From: Neisseria musculi
GTDB taxonomy: Bacteria; Pseudomonadota; Gammaproteobacteria; Burkholderiales; Neisseriaceae
Assembly (NCBI RefSeq): GCF_014297595.2
Contig: NZ_CP060414.2
Coordinates: 310,001-374,000, forward strand
DNA: 64,000 nucleotides
Direction: 5' to 3'
Positions 36,594 through 46,423 of this stretch are shown in pieces. Position numbers and translations under genes: made by a program. The notes below the pieces were generated by a model that was not told the origin of the DNA, did no database searches, and saw nothing but the letters and a program-made list of their open reading frames with translations. The stretch's first letter is position 1, and each line of letters opens with the position of its first letter.

Positions 36594-38723
36594 ATGTTTA
36601 ACAAGTATGTTAAAACTTTCCAATACGGCGGGCAAACCGTAACCATCGAAACCGGTGAAATCGCCCGCCAGGCGGCTGCAGCGGTAAAAGTGTCGATGGG
36701 CGATACTGTGGTGCTGGTGGCGGTTACTGCCAATAAAGATGTGAAAGAAGGCCAAGATTTCTTTCCACTTACTGTAGATTATCTTGAGCGCACCTACGCG
36801 GCAGGTAAAATTCCCGGTGGTTTTTTCAAGCGTGAAGGGAAGCAGAGTGAAAAAGAAATCCTTACCAGCCGTTTGATTGACCGCCCCATCCGCCCATTGT
36901 TTCCTGAAGGTTTTTATCATGATATCCAAGTTGTAGCAATAGTGGTTTCGATCGATCCTGAAATCGATTCCGACATTCCCGCTATGATTGGTGCTTCCGC
37001 CGCAGTGGTTTTGAGCGGCGTGCCGTTTGCCGGCCCCATCGGTGCCGCGCGGGTCGGCTATGTGAACAATGTTTATGTGTTGAACCCCACTAAAGCCCAG
37101 CTTGCCCGCTCTCAAATGGATTTGGTGGTAGCCGGTACGCAGAAAGCTGTCCTGATGGTGGAATCGGAAGCACGTGAGCTGCCGGAACATGTGATGTTGG
37201 GCGCAGTGGTTTACGGTCACGAGCAGATGCAGGCTGTGATTAACGCCATCAACGAGCTGGCCGATGAAGTGAACCCCGAGGTGTGGGATTGGAAAGCCCC
37301 TGAAGCCGATAATGCGCTGGTAGAAAAAATCCGTGAAATTGCAGGTGCCACTATTGCCGAAGCATTTAAAATCCGTCAGAAGCAGGCTCGTTCGGCCAAG
37401 CTTGATGAAGCATGGGCAACTGTAAAAGAAGCATTGATTAGCGAAGAAACCGACACTTTGTGTGCCAATCAAATCAAAGGCATTTTCAAACAGCTGGAAG
37501 CCGATGTGGTCCGCAGTCAGATTCTTAACGGTCAGCCGCGTATCGATGGCCGCGACACCCGTACCGTGCGCCCCATCAATATTCAAACCGGCGTGCTGCC
37601 GCGCACTCACGGATCTGCTCTATTTACCCGCGGCGAAACCCAATCACTAGCCGTTGCCACTTTGGGTACTTCGCGCGATGAGCAAATAATTGATGCTTTA
37701 AGCGGCGAATACACAGACCGCTTTATGCTGCACTATAACTTCCCGCCGTATTCCACTGGTGAAGTAGGCCGCATGGGTGCGCCTAAACGCCGTGAAATCG
37801 GCCATGGCCGCTTGGCTAAACGCGCGTTGGTGGCGGTACTGCCTTCCCCCGAAGAATTCAGCTACGCCATGCGCGTAGTTTCCGAAATTACCGAATCTAA
37901 CGGTTCCTCTTCCATGGCTTCTGTATGCGGCGGCTGCTTAAGCCTGCTCTCGGCCGGCGTACCCCTGAAAGCACACGTTGCCGGCATTGCCATGGGGCTG
38001 ATTCTCGAAAACAACAAATTTGCCGTATTAACTGATATTCTCGGCGATGAAGACCACTTGGGCGATATGGATTTCAAAGTTGCAGGCACTACCAATGGCA
38101 TAACCGCACTACAAATGGACATCAAAATCCAAGGTATCACCAAAGAAATTATGCAGATTGCCCTTGAGCAGGCGAAAGAGGCGCGTATGCATATTCTCGC
38201 GCAGATGAAAGAAGCGGTTGAGGGTCCGCAGGAACTCTCTGCCCATGCACCGCGTCTCTTTGTAATGAAAATCAACCAAGATAAAATCCGCGATGTTATC
38301 GGTAAGGGCGGCGAAACCATCCGCAGCATTACCGCCGAAACCGGCACCGAAATCAATATCGCCGATGACGGTACGGTAACCATTGCTGCCACGACTGCCG
38401 AAGCGGGGGAGACAGCGAAAAAGCGCATTGAGGAAATCACTGTTGAAGTGGAAGTGGGCAAAGTTTACACCGGCACAGTGCTTAAGCTGCTCGACAATAA
38501 TGTCGGTGCCATTGTGTCCGTACTCCCCGGTAAAGACGGTTTGGTACACATTAGTCAAATTGCTCACGAACGTGTACGTAACGTGAGCGACTATCTTCAG
38601 GTGGGCCAAACGGTAAATGTGAAAGCATTGGAAGTGGATGACAGGGGGCGTGTGCGTTTGTCTATCAAAGCCCTACTAGAAGTGCCTGCGCAAACGTCAG
38701 CTTCCACTGATAGAGAGCCATAA
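36594..38723 (+). CDS. pnp: polyribonucleotide nucleotidyltransferase
   Basis: PNPase degrades RNA 3'-5' phosphorolytically and binds sRNAs with Hfq. 709 residues: two RNase PH domains (first starts [20 protein letters not shown]; second has [19 protein letters not shown] and the active region [22 protein letters not shown]), a KH domain ([17 protein letters not shown]) and an S1 domain ([23 protein letters not shown]). ATG 36594 is the conserved start; the open frame upstream is not family sequence. rpsO is not upstream, unlike in many bacteria. Confidence 0.97.
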   Translation: MFNKYVKTFQYGGQTVTIETGEIARQAAAAVKVSMGDTVVLVAVTANKDVKEGQDFFPLTVDYLERTYAAGKIPGGFFKREGKQSEKEILTSRLIDRPIRPLFPEGFYHDIQVVAIVVSIDPEIDSDIPAMIGASAAVVLSGVPFAGPIGAARVGYVNNVYVLNPTKAQLARSQMDLVVAGTQKAVLMVESEARELPEHVMLGAVVYGHEQMQAVINAINELADEVNPEVWDWKAPEADNALVEKIREIAGATIAEAFKIRQKQARSAKLDEAWATVKEALISEETDTLCANQIKGIFKQLEADVVRSQILNGQPRIDGRDTRTVRPINIQTGVLPRTHGSALFTRGETQSLAVATLGTSRDEQIIDALSGEYTDRFMLHYNFPPYSTGEVGRMGAPKRREIGHGRLAKRALVAVLPSPEEFSYAMRVVSEITESNGSSSMASVCGGCLSLLSAGVPLKAHVAGIAMGLILENNKFAVLTDILGDEDHLGDMDFKVAGTTNGITALQMDIKIQGITKEIMQIALEQAKEARMHILAQMKEAVEGPQELSAHAPRLFVMKINQDKIRDVIGKGGETIRSITAETGTEINIADDGTVTIAATTAEAGETAKKRIEEITVEVEVGKVYTGTVLKLLDNNVGAIVSVLPGKDGLVHISQIAHERVRNVSDYLQVGQTVNVKALEVDDRGRVRLSIKALLEVPAQTSASTDREP

Positions 38724-39453
38724 TAGCCGCTTTATGCAAACAGATCGGTTGAAAACAATTTTTAGACAGTCTGAAGATTTCCATACAATTCATTGAATGC
38801 TGTTGAAAGTTTATTTTTTGCTACCAACTCCTAAATCCTGCTACTCCCTCACCGACACAAACCTGTAGCAGGATTCTATCAAGTTAATGGTGCCATAGAA
38901 TGCTTCGGACGGCTTTGATAAACTTTTTCAGAGGTATCGATTTTCGTTTTACAGAAATATAGATGTATAAAAAATAGTTATATTATTCTTGGATTTAACC
39001 GAGTATGGTAAAAATATTTTCAAACACAACTCAAGCGTACAGTGTATGGTATCCAGTTTGGGTGAAACCATTGGTTGGTTGACAATGCTAAGTCGTAGGA
39101 GTTTTACATGGCTGGCATGTATGCCGAGAAAGCCCCAGGTATCATACCTAACCAGCTTGAATAGTAGCGACTGTGGGCAGATCTGTAAGACTGGGCAACC
39201 GGGTATTACCGAAATATCAATAGGATTACCCGTTTGCCGTCTTGTGAGGCGAAAAAGCGGAAGAAACGGTGCAGTTGCCGACATGCCCAAACTGATTCAG
39301 GGTGATTCTGAATTAACCGTCAGGCAGTGGAGGCGGCTAAAGTATGCCAAGAAAGAACGCTTGGTGGTATGCACGCTTCTGCCACTTTTAGCGCAAACTG
39401 ATGCATGCCTGCGCAGGTTTAGGCCGTCTGAAAAACCAACTGGAGTGAAAATA
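38724..39453. other. gap between pnp and fbp
   Basis: AT-rich, with a hairpin at 38834-38875. A long frame runs into fbp from 38989, and its last part (MPKLIQGDSELTVRQWRRLKYAKKER) looks slightly protein-like. I find no family or ribosome-binding site and do not call a gene. A DUS at 39421 precedes the fbp start. Confidence 0.4.
38834..38875 (+). terminator. possible pnp terminator
   Basis: AATCCTGCTAC pairs perfectly with GTAGCAGGATT over a 20-base loop, 110 bp after the pnp stop. No clear T-run follows, so its role is uncertain. Confidence 0.4.
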
Positions 39454-40431
39454 ATGATGATTACCTTGTCCCAATTTATTCCAAAACATCTTAATACCCA
39501 CAATCTGCCCATAGATTTGGGCAGTGTACTTGAAACAATAGTAGCTGCCTGCGTGCGGATTAACGGCCAAGTGCGCCAAGGTGCGTTGGCAGGCATTCTT
39601 GGCGAAGCAGGTACGGGTAACGTACAGGGCGAAGAGCAGAAAAAACTTGATGTGATTGCCAACAGGTTGCTGATTGATGCGCTCAAAACCAACCCTGCCG
39701 TGGCTGGTTTGGCCAGCGAAGAAGAAAACACATTTGTGGCCTGCAACAAAGACGGCGGCTATCTGGTGTTGTTCGACCCGTTGGATGGTTCGTCTAACAT
39801 TGATGTAAACATTTCAGTCGGCACGATTTTTTCAATTCTTGCCAAACCTGAAGGCGCTTTGACAACCGCATCCTTCCTGCAAAAAGGTCGTGATCAGGCA
39901 GGCGGCGGCTATGTACTTTACGGTCCGCAAACCCAACTGGTGTTTACCCTGAAACACGGGGTGTTTGTATTTACGCTCGATGAAGCAGGCAGTTTCGTGC
40001 AAACCTTAGCTAACCCTCAGGTGCCGGAGCAAACCAAAGAATTTGCGGTTAATATGTCGAACCAGCGCCATTGGTTTGCGTCTATGCAGCAATATATTGC
40101 AGAGCTGCTGGCGGGAGACACTGGTGTGCGCGGCAAAAACTACAATATGCGCTGGGTGGCTTCGATGGTCGCTGAAATCCACCGCATTCTCATGCGCGGC
40201 GGTGTGTTTATGTATCCGCAGGATAGGCGCAACCCGGTCAAACCTGGTAAGTTACGGCTGATGTATGAAGCCAACCCTTTGAGTTTGGTGTTGGAGCAGG
40301 CCGGCGGTGCTGCCGGTAATACCGTGCAGGATATGCTCGATATTCAGCCTGAAAGCCTGCACCAGCGCGTTGCGGTGGTGATGGGCAGCCGCGAAGAGGT
40401 GGAATATGTGGCAAAACTGCATTACGAATAG
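39454..40431 (+). CDS. fbp: fructose-1,6-bisphosphatase class 1
   Basis: FBPase catalyses the gluconeogenic hydrolysis of fructose-1,6-bisphosphate. 325 residues: LDVIANRLLIDAL, metal-binding GLASEEENTF and LVLFDPLDGSSNIDVNISVGTIFSI, GYVLYGPQTQLVFT, and the substrate block GKNYNMRWVASMVAEIHRILMRGGVFMYPQD with KLRLMYEANPLSLVLEQAGG. ATG 39454 (MMITLSQF) has GGAG 8 bases upstream; ATG 39457 is the alternative. Local GC is a little lower than in the neighbouring his/pan genes. Confidence 0.96.
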   Translation: MMITLSQFIPKHLNTHNLPIDLGSVLETIVAACVRINGQVRQGALAGILGEAGTGNVQGEEQKKLDVIANRLLIDALKTNPAVAGLASEEENTFVACNKDGGYLVLFDPLDGSSNIDVNISVGTIFSILAKPEGALTTASFLQKGRDQAGGGYVLYGPQTQLVFTLKHGVFVFTLDEAGSFVQTLANPQVPEQTKEFAVNMSNQRHWFASMQQYIAELLAGDTGVRGKNYNMRWVASMVAEIHRILMRGGVFMYPQDRRNPVKPGKLRLMYEANPLSLVLEQAGGAAGNTVQDMLDIQPESLHQRVAVVMGSREEVEYVAKLHYE

Positions 40432-40985
40432 GTGGTTAAACAACAGGTTGTTTGAAAAATATTTTCAGATAGCCTGTTACATTATTTGAACGTTATCATG
40501 AACTAAGTGTGACAGGTTATAGGTGTTTTCAGACGGCTTCAGCATTATTTTTGGTAACAGTTTCAGTTTGAAATTGTCTTGAGAAAAAGTGGCAGGTTTA
40601 GAATGTAAAAAATCTCAGCATACAACCTGCCTAAATATGGTTGAATACTGGAAGTATATATATGAGGGGTAACAAAAGTAGCTACAGGATATGCTTGGTG
40701 AGACAAACACTTTGGTGTTATCAATATATCTATAAGCAAAAGATTTGCAGATTTGACGAATTTTATACGAACATGTGAATAATAAACGAACTAGCGTTTT
40801 CTATAGTCTATTTTAGGCAATCAGCTTCACCAGTCGATTGGCTGCTGGTTGCTTGCGATAATTAAATTGAATTTTTTTGCTGTATAGGGTTTAGTGGCGT
40901 AGATTGTGATTAATGTACAGCCTTCGCTTGCGACATCTTGCTACGACTTAAATTTTTGGGTTAATTCAAAATTGATATTTTTTTA
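40432..40985. other. AT-rich gap left of IS1016
   Basis: About 550 bases, markedly AT-rich, without a supported gene. Contains an imperfect DUS inverse (40530) and a hairpin GGCAGGTT/AACCTGCC at 40591-40631. The IS1016 insertion begins at its right edge. Confidence 0.4.
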
Positions 40986-41705
40986 GGGGCTGTACTAGAT
41001 AACTAGGGAAATTTAACTTCAGGTTAGAATAATCCCTATTGAGAAAAAGTCGTTTAAGTCAGTACAAGCAAAACAAACTGATTGAACTATTTGTTGCAGG
41101 TGTTACCGCCCGCACAGCGGCGCAATTAGTTAGCGTCAATAAAAATACCGCTGCCTATTACTTCCACCGTTTGCGCTTACTTATCTATCACAACAGCCCG
41201 CATCTGGAAATGCTTGATGGTGAAGTAGAAGTTGATGAAAGCTATTTTGGCGGACAACGCAAAGGCAAACGTGGTCGCGGTGCGGCTGGCAAAGTGGCTG
41301 TATTCGGGCTTTTGAAGCGTAATGGTAAGGTTTACACCGTTGCCGTACCCAATACACAAACTGCGACTTTATTGCCAATTATCCGCGAGCAAGTGAAGCC
41401 TGACAGCATTGTTTATACCGATTGTTACAAAAGTTATGACGTTCTTGATGTGAGCGAATTTTCACATTTTCGGATCAATCACAGCACACATTTTGCTGAG
41501 CGACAAAATCACATTAACGGAATTGAGAACTTTTGGAACCAAGCAAAACGCCATTTACGCAAGTTTAACGGCATTCCCAAAGAGCATTTTAACTGTATTT
41601 GAAAGAGTGTGAATGGCGTTTTAACAACAGTGAGATAAAATTTCAAATTTCTATTTTAAAACAATTAGTAAAGCAGGATTTGTTCTAGTTATCTAGGACA
41701 GCCCC
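40986..41705 (+). mobile_element. IS1016 (IS1595 family)
   Basis: 720 bp. The left end is GGGGCTGTACTAGATAACTA and the right end, reversed, is GGGGCTGTCCTAGATAACTA: one mismatch in 21 bp. It contains one transposase gene with a late frameshift. I see no flanking direct repeat (left flank is a T-run, right flank TTGTTTAT). Confidence 0.92.
41039..41695 (+). pseudogene. IS1016 transposase, frameshifted near its C-terminus
   Basis: It starts at TTG 41039 (MRKSRLSQYKQNKLIELFVA) with a helix-turn-helix, then the catalytic core VEVDESYFGGQRKGKRGRGAAGKV, SIVYTDCYKSYDVLDVSEFSHFRINHSTHF and QNHINGIENFWNQAKRHLRKFNG. One base is missing near 41596 (AACTGTATTTG). The frame stops at 41602 instead of continuing LYLKECEWRFNNSEIKFQIS to TAG near 41695. 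Catalytic residues all lie before the shift, but the last 30 residues are lost, so activity is unlikely. Confidence 0.85.
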
Positions 41706-41786
41706 TTGTTTATTAATGTTGTGAAACCGTAACAGGATGTGTTGTATTTCGTTTGGTTCCTCGGTAGGTGCAAAGCGGTGGCTGCC

Positions 41787-42012
41787 GTTTCTGCCCGTCT
41801 GTCGGGCAAGGAGGCGATACGCGCCGATAATCCATAAAACGCCCTTCTGGTTTTTGCCTCTGTCAGATAAGGAGGCGATACGCTTTCAGACGGCCGAGCA
41901 GCTTTCAGACGGTGTTTTTACCCTGTTGGATGAACGATACGCCCGCGCGCCAGCACAGCATATATATGAGATGCACGTTTCTGCCCCCTGCCGGATAAGG
42001 GGCGCGATACGC
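41787..42012 (+). repeat. three imperfect direct repeats of 34-36 nt
   Basis: Units at 41787-41822, 41850-41883 and 41977-42012 share the pattern GTTTCTGCC...CTGYCGGATAAGGRGGCGATACGC. Spacers of 27 and 93 bases are unrelated. Too few and too unevenly spaced for a CRISPR. Confidence 0.7.
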
Positions 42013-42536
42013 ACACACGGCGGTGTTTCCATGCTGCCGCTCCCCAAAACGCCGCCGCCCGCCTGCTTTGCCTGTGCCGGCACGGCGTTTGGCAGGTTCG
42101 GGTTCCCTATCCATCATTTCACGCTCGGCCAAACGGCCGGATGCTCCGCTTCGGATAAGGTTTTGTCCTGCACAACAGGGGTTCGGGCAGGATAATTGAC
42201 GGTTTGCAGGCAGAGGCAATCATGGCTTGATTCACGGAATACGCAGGCGGTGCAGGATTTGGGAAAGCGCTCGGGTTCAGGCGTGGCGATGCGGCAGGCT
42301 GATGACCGTTCAGCTCCCTTTCACAAGCGGATACTTCAACGCCAAACTAAACGGGCTGTACCGGCTTAACAGCCTCTTTCAGGCTTTTTGCCGGGCGGCC
42401 TGCCCGAGCCGCTGCGTTCAGACGGCCAAAGGTTGCGGGAAAAGCAGGCCGGAGCTTACCGCACTGATGCGGCGGCGGGTGTTTGGCCGGAGGCGGGCAA
42501 GGGTGGGCGGCGGACACGGTGAGGCATGCAAGAGTG

Positions 42537-42707
42537 TGGCGGGTAACGGTTTGTAATGAATCGGGTTTGTTGAGGGAAATGTCAAAATGGATTCCTTTTT
42601 TGGGGTAATATTAGTCGTTAGTCTCGCCCGATTCACAGTGTACGCAAAATGCCCCCCTTTTTCTTGGGGGCAATATCAGGCCGTATGAAAGTTTGGCAGA
42701 CGGTTTT
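42537..42707 (+). repeat. direct repeat block, copy A
   Basis: 171 bp starting TGGCGGGTAACGGTTTGTAA and ending in TTTGGCAGACGGTTTT. Nearly identical to copy B at 43144-43313. Differences are C6 versus C5, one G/A change, and a DUS that is broken here (CCGTATGAA) but intact in copy B. Confidence 0.9.
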
Positions 42708-43143
42708 CAGACGGCCTCGGGTTTTATTTTAAAGCGCGGGCGGACGGAAAGGCCGTCTGAACACTCCCTTTCAATCACTCCCCTCTGAACCGTTCCCTTT
42801 AAACTGCTCCTTTGAACGCTTCCCCGGGCGGCCTGCCCGAGCTGTTGCGTTCAGACGGCCTGTATTTTATCAAGCGCGGGTGGTTCAAGCTCCTGCGCTG
42901 ATGCGGAATGCGGGCGGTTAAGGCCGTCTGAAAATGCTCTTGCCGGTTTTAAAATGTTTGAAGGCTTGCAGATTGACTGCTGCGTCCGGAAATTCTGCAT
43001 GGTTTGAAATGCACGCCGGGGCTGCGCAGGAGTTTTCAGACGGCCTGATTTTCTGCGGGGAAGGTGGTGAGGTCTTGGGTTTCCACGCTGATGCGGCGGA
43101 GGGTGTTTGGCTGGAGGCGGACAACGGTGAGGTAGGCAAGGGT

Positions 43144-43313
43144 TGGCGGGTAACGGTTTGTAATGAATCGGGTTTGTTGAGGGAAATGTCAAAATGGATT
43201 CCTTTTTTGGGGTAATATTAGTCGTTAGTCTCGCCCGATTCACAGTGTACGCAAAATGCCCCCTTTTTCTTGGGGACAATATCAGGCCGTCTGAAAGTTT
43301 GGCAGACGGTTTT
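43144..43313 (+). repeat. direct repeat block, copy B
   Basis: 170 bp, partner of copy A. The similarity extends upstream in patches (GGTGTTTGG.GGAGGCGG, and GGCGGCCTGCCCGAGC near 42390 and 42825), so the original duplication was longer and has since been rearranged. Confidence 0.9.
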
Positions 43314-43353
43314 TAGTTTGTGTTTTCTGCTTGGTGTGTTTTGCGGTGGATTT

Positions 43354-43370
43354 TATAACCTTTCGTTATA
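43354..43370. promoter_or_regulatory. possible operator before the AhpD-like gene
   Basis: TATAAC-N5-GTTATA, a perfect dyad of the T-N11-A type bound by LysR-family regulators, 89 bp upstream of the start. Regulator unknown; CysB or Cbl would fit a sulfur-related cassette. Confidence 0.35.
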
Positions 43371-43458
43371 TCTAAAGTTTTTCTGTTTATTTCCTTTTTC
43401 GGTAGCTTTTTGTTACTGTATCACTTTGATTTGCAACCAATCACATTAAGGAAAAGTT

Positions 43459-44007
43459 ATGGCACGTTTAACCGTACACACACTTGAAACTGCTCCTGAG
43501 GCGGCTAAGCCGCGCGTGGAGGCTGCTTTAAAAAACAATGGCTTTCTGCCCAATTTAATCGGTGTTTTGGCCAATTCGCCCGAGGCGTTGGCGTTTTATC
43601 AGGAGGTGGGCAAGCTCAATGCTGCCACCAGCCTGAGTGCCGGCGAAGTGGAGGTGGTGCAGATTATTGCCGCCAAAACCAACGAGTGCGGCTTCTGCGT
43701 GGCCGGCCACACTAAGCTGGCCACTTTGAAAAAACTGCTTTCCGAAAAAGCGGTCGTGGCCAGCCGTGCCGTTGATCCTGCTGCGTTTGACGATGCTAAA
43801 CTTTCTGCGCTGGCGGCGTTTACCGTGGCTGTGATGGCCAACAAAGGTGCGGTTTCCGATGCCGAGCTGCAGGCGTTTTTCGATGCGGGCTATAACCAGC
43901 AGCAGGCGGTAGAGGTGGTGTTGGGGGTGGCACTGGCCACTTTGTGCAACTACACCAACAATCTGGCGAAAACCGAAATCAACCCCGAATTGCAGGATTT
44001 TGCCTGA
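43459..44007 (+). CDS. carboxymuconolactone decarboxylase / AhpD-family protein
   Basis: 182 residues, all-helical AhpD-like fold. The redox pair is in TNECGFCVAGHTKLA (CxxC with the following His), as in AhpD-type alkylhydroperoxidases, rather than in true decarboxylases. AGEVEVVQIIAAKTNECGFC is the family signature. ATG 43459 has AAGGAAAAG upstream. The gene is followed by its own DUS terminator. The next gene encodes a flavin enzyme of the acyl-CoA dehydrogenase fold and then an ABC transporter, so a peroxide-protection role beside an oxygenase is plausible. Confidence 0.85.
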   Translation: MARLTVHTLETAPEAAKPRVEAALKNNGFLPNLIGVLANSPEALAFYQEVGKLNAATSLSAGEVEVVQIIAAKTNECGFCVAGHTKLATLKKLLSEKAVVASRAVDPAAFDDAKLSALAAFTVAVMANKGAVSDAELQAFFDAGYNQQQAVEVVLGVALATLCNYTNNLAKTEINPELQDFA

Positions 44008-44018
44008 TTGGCCGTTAC

Positions 44019-44046
44019 AGGCCGTCTGAACGGTTTCAGACGGCCT
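44019..44046 (+). terminator. DUS-pair terminator after the AhpD-like gene
   Basis: AGGCCGTCTGAA and inverse with a 4-base loop, 12 bp past the stop. Confidence 0.75.
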
Positions 44047-44194
44047 GAATTTCTATGACCGGTTTGGCGGTTGTGTTGGTTTTGTTGCCATGCGCCGGAA
44101 AGGTGTGGATACATTATCTTGTTTGGAGGCTCGGCGGCCGCCTGCGGGCGGTGTGCGGCCTGCTGTATTTATCTTGCTTTGACGGAGAATTTTT

Positions 44195-45298
44195 ATGTCC
44201 CGTGAAACTTTGTTGAAAAACATCGCCGAGCTTGTGCAAACCGATCTGGTTCCTTTGGTTGAAGAGATTGACCGCAAAGGGCTTTACCCTGAAAACTTTC
44301 TGCGCAAGGCAGGTGCGGCCGGCGGCTTTGCCTGCGTGGGCAGCGGGGCCGAAGGCGGCAGCGGTTTGGGCTTGGGTGTGCAGATTGCCGTGTTGCGCGA
44401 AATCGGCAAGGCCTGCGGTGCCACCGCTTTTTCGGCATGGTGTCAAGCCGCCTGCGCCTGGTATCTGCACCAAACGCCCAATCAGGCGGTAAAACGTTAT
44501 CTGCCTGATGTGTTAAGCGGCAAAGTGTTGGCGGGAACGGGTATGTCGAACACCGTCAAACATTTGGCGGGCATCGAAGCACACCTGCTTCAGGCGGTGG
44601 AAACCGAGGGCGGCTATCTGGTAAACGGTATGCTGCCGTGGGTGTCCAATCTCGGCGCAGACCATATTTGGGCAAACACCGCGCAAATCGGCGGCGGCTA
44701 TGTGATGTTTATCACCGGCGGGCAGCGCGAAGGCGTGTCGCTGATTGCCTGCCCTGAATTTTGCGCGCTGGAAGGCACGCGCACGTTTGCGGTTAAGTTT
44801 GACAATGTTTTTGTGCCGCATGAAGACGTTTTGGCTGCGCCGGAGCAGTTTGCCGACTTCATCAAAGCCATCAAAGCGGGCTTTATCCTGCTGCAAATCG
44901 GCATCGGCGCGGGCATTATCGATGGATGCCTGCACGAAATCGCGCTGGCCGATGCGGGCAGCGGAACCAATGATTTCTTGGATCACGGCCACGGTGGGTT
45001 GCAAAAACGCTATCAGGCGCTGCTGGGCAAAACGCTGAGGCTGGCAGACGAGGCCTATCTGAATCAGGCCAATATGCTCGAAACCCTGCAAACCCGCGCC
45101 GATGCTTCGCAATTGTGTCTCGATGCATCGCAGTCGGCCGCCCTGCACGCCGGTGCAAAAGGTTATTTGATGTCCAGCCCGGTGCAGCGCCGCCTGCGCG
45201 AAGCCATGTTTGTTGCCATCGTTACCCCCGCCTTGAAACACCTGCGCAAAGAAATCAGCGAGTTGGAGTTTATGGGCGGCGAAGAGTTTTCGATTTGA
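44195..45298 (+). CDS. acyl-CoA dehydrogenase-fold flavoenzyme (possible monooxygenase)
   Basis: 367 residues of the ACAD superfamily: N-terminal helical domain (LREIGKACGATAFSAWCQAACAWYL), middle beta-domain (AGTGMSNTVKHLAGIEAHLL, GGYLVNGMLPWVSNLGADHIW) and a C-terminal helical bundle (HAGAKGYLMSSPVQRRLREAMFVAIVTPALKHL). It lacks the usual Glu base block of true dehydrogenases as far as I can see. It resembles the flavin-dependent monooxygenases of this fold (DszC, SfnB). The three-gene nitrate/sulfonate-type ABC transporter downstream supports release of sulfur or nitrogen from an imported organic substrate; that is inference. Confidence 0.75.
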   Translation: MSRETLLKNIAELVQTDLVPLVEEIDRKGLYPENFLRKAGAAGGFACVGSGAEGGSGLGLGVQIAVLREIGKACGATAFSAWCQAACAWYLHQTPNQAVKRYLPDVLSGKVLAGTGMSNTVKHLAGIEAHLLQAVETEGGYLVNGMLPWVSNLGADHIWANTAQIGGGYVMFITGGQREGVSLIACPEFCALEGTRTFAVKFDNVFVPHEDVLAAPEQFADFIKAIKAGFILLQIGIGAGIIDGCLHEIALADAGSGTNDFLDHGHGGLQKRYQALLGKTLRLADEAYLNQANMLETLQTRADASQLCLDASQSAALHAGAKGYLMSSPVQRRLREAMFVAIVTPALKHLRKEISELEFMGGEEFSI

Positions 45299-45310
45299 AC
45301 CAACCAAAAC

Positions 45311-45351
45311 AGGCCGTCTGAAAACAATCAACCATGTTTTTCAGACGGCCT
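45311..45351 (+). terminator. DUS-pair terminator after the flavoenzyme gene
   Basis: A 12-bp DUS stem extended by AAAAC/GTTTTT, 13 bp past the stop. It separates this gene from the ABC transporter genes. Confidence 0.7.
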
Positions 45352-45414
45352 GGCCGACAAAATATCTTTCCTGCAAAGTAGAGATAAAGTCAATTATTTT
45401 GATAATAAAGCACG

Positions 45415-45489
45415 CGTCATACTCGGGCTTGACCCGAGTATCTTATGTTGTCGAAACTCAAGATACTCGGGTCAAGCCCGAGTATGACG
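45415..45489. repeat. perfect 30-bp inverted repeat with palindromic arms
   Basis: Arms at 45415-45444 and 45460-45489 are exact reverse complements; the loop is 15 bases. Each arm is itself a palindrome (ACTCGGG-CTTGA-CCCGAGT), so cruciform or alternative hairpins are possible. A 14-base piece of the same sequence recurs at 31158-31171. It lies 35 bp before an ABC ATPase gene. Confidence 0.9.
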
Positions 45490-45523
45490 GAACTGCTCCC
45501 GACACGACACGCAAGGCAAAACC

Positions 45524-46324
45524 ATGACCGCTGCGCTTTCTGTTGACAACCTTTCTCTCGGCTACTCAGAACAAGGCCGTCTGAAAACCATTCTGCAAGA
45601 TTTTTCCCTCACCGTGGGGCAGGGCGAGCTGGTGAGCCTGCTCGGCCCCAGCGGCGTGGGAAAATCTTCGCTGCTGCGCGTGTTGGCGGGGCTGAACCGC
45701 CCGCTGCAAGGCCTTGTTTCGCTGTTGGGCGAGCATGTGGAAAAGCCGCATCCGCGCGTGGGTTTTGTGTTTCAGACGGCCTCCCTGCTGCCGTGGCTGA
45801 GCGTGCGCGGCAATGTCGCATTCGGTTTGGATTTCAAAAAACAGCAGCGTATCGGCAAAGACGAGCTGACCCGCCGCGTGGCAGAGGCGTTGGCCGAGGT
45901 GGGGCTGGGCCATGCGGCCGAGCGGTTTCCCTCAGCCCTTTCGGGCGGCATGGCGCAGCGGGTTTCCCTTGCCCGCGCGCTGGCGCGCCAGCCGCAGGTG
46001 TTGCTGCTTGACGAGCCTTTTTCCGCGCTCGATGAAGTGATCCGCGCGCAAATGCAGGATTTGTTGCGAGGGATTGTCTGCCGCCACCAAACCGCTGCGG
46101 TGATGGTAACGCACGATATCGATGAAGCCCTGCTGGTTTCCGACCGCATCGTCTTGATAGGGCAGATGCCCGGCCGCATACTCGGCACCTGGCAGCCGCA
46201 ACACCCCTTTCCGCGCCACGATAAGTTGTGGGAGATGAACACCATGCGCGGCGAGATTTTGCAGTCACTGCATCACGCGCAGCAATACGGCATGCAGGCG
46301 AAAACGGTGGATTTTGTGATTTAA
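45524..46324 (+). CDS. ABC transporter ATP-binding protein (nitrate/sulfonate/taurine type)
   Basis: 266 residues: Walker A GPSGVGKSS, Q-loop FVFQTASLLPWLSV (PWLSV is typical of SsuB/TauB/NrtD), signature LSGGMAQRVSLARAL, Walker B VLLLDEPFSALD, H-loop VMVTHDIDEALLVSDRI. In-frame DUS sequences encode EQGRLKT and FQTAS without breaking motifs. Forms one transporter with the lipoprotein (46424) and permease (47653) genes downstream. Substrate is probably an organosulfur compound, from context. Confidence 0.92.
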   Translation: MTAALSVDNLSLGYSEQGRLKTILQDFSLTVGQGELVSLLGPSGVGKSSLLRVLAGLNRPLQGLVSLLGEHVEKPHPRVGFVFQTASLLPWLSVRGNVAFGLDFKKQQRIGKDELTRRVAEALAEVGLGHAAERFPSALSGGMAQRVSLARALARQPQVLLLDEPFSALDEVIRAQMQDLLRGIVCRHQTAAVMVTHDIDEALLVSDRIVLIGQMPGRILGTWQPQHPFPRHDKLWEMNTMRGEILQSLHHAQQYGMQAKTVDFVI

Positions 46325-46423
46325 ACACCGCAAGGCCGTTTTCAGACGGCCGCTTTTGGGCCGTCTGAAAATACACAAACCCGCTCAACCCGCAACCCGC
46401 TTTTCTTTTCTGAAAAATACCCT

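Larger units (their letters stand above)
41706..43458. other. repeat-rich region without genes
   Basis: 1.75 kb between IS1016 and the AhpD-like gene. Contents are a triplicated 34-36-nt phrase (41787-42012), a duplicated block (42537-42707 and 43144-43313), and many single DUS. Open frames here are low-complexity, Arg/Pro/Cys-rich and have no family resemblance. The last 140 bases are AT-rich and hold the promoter of the next gene. Confidence 0.5.

Noticed and set aside
38989..39453. N-terminal extension of FBPase by 155 codons
   Set aside because: FBPase homologues start at the MITLSQF region, a ribosome-binding site lies just before ATG 39454, and the extension reads as AT-rich intergenic DNA with a DUS.
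41787..42012. CRISPR array
   Set aside because: Only three units, imperfect, with spacers of 27 and 93 bases and no cas gene.
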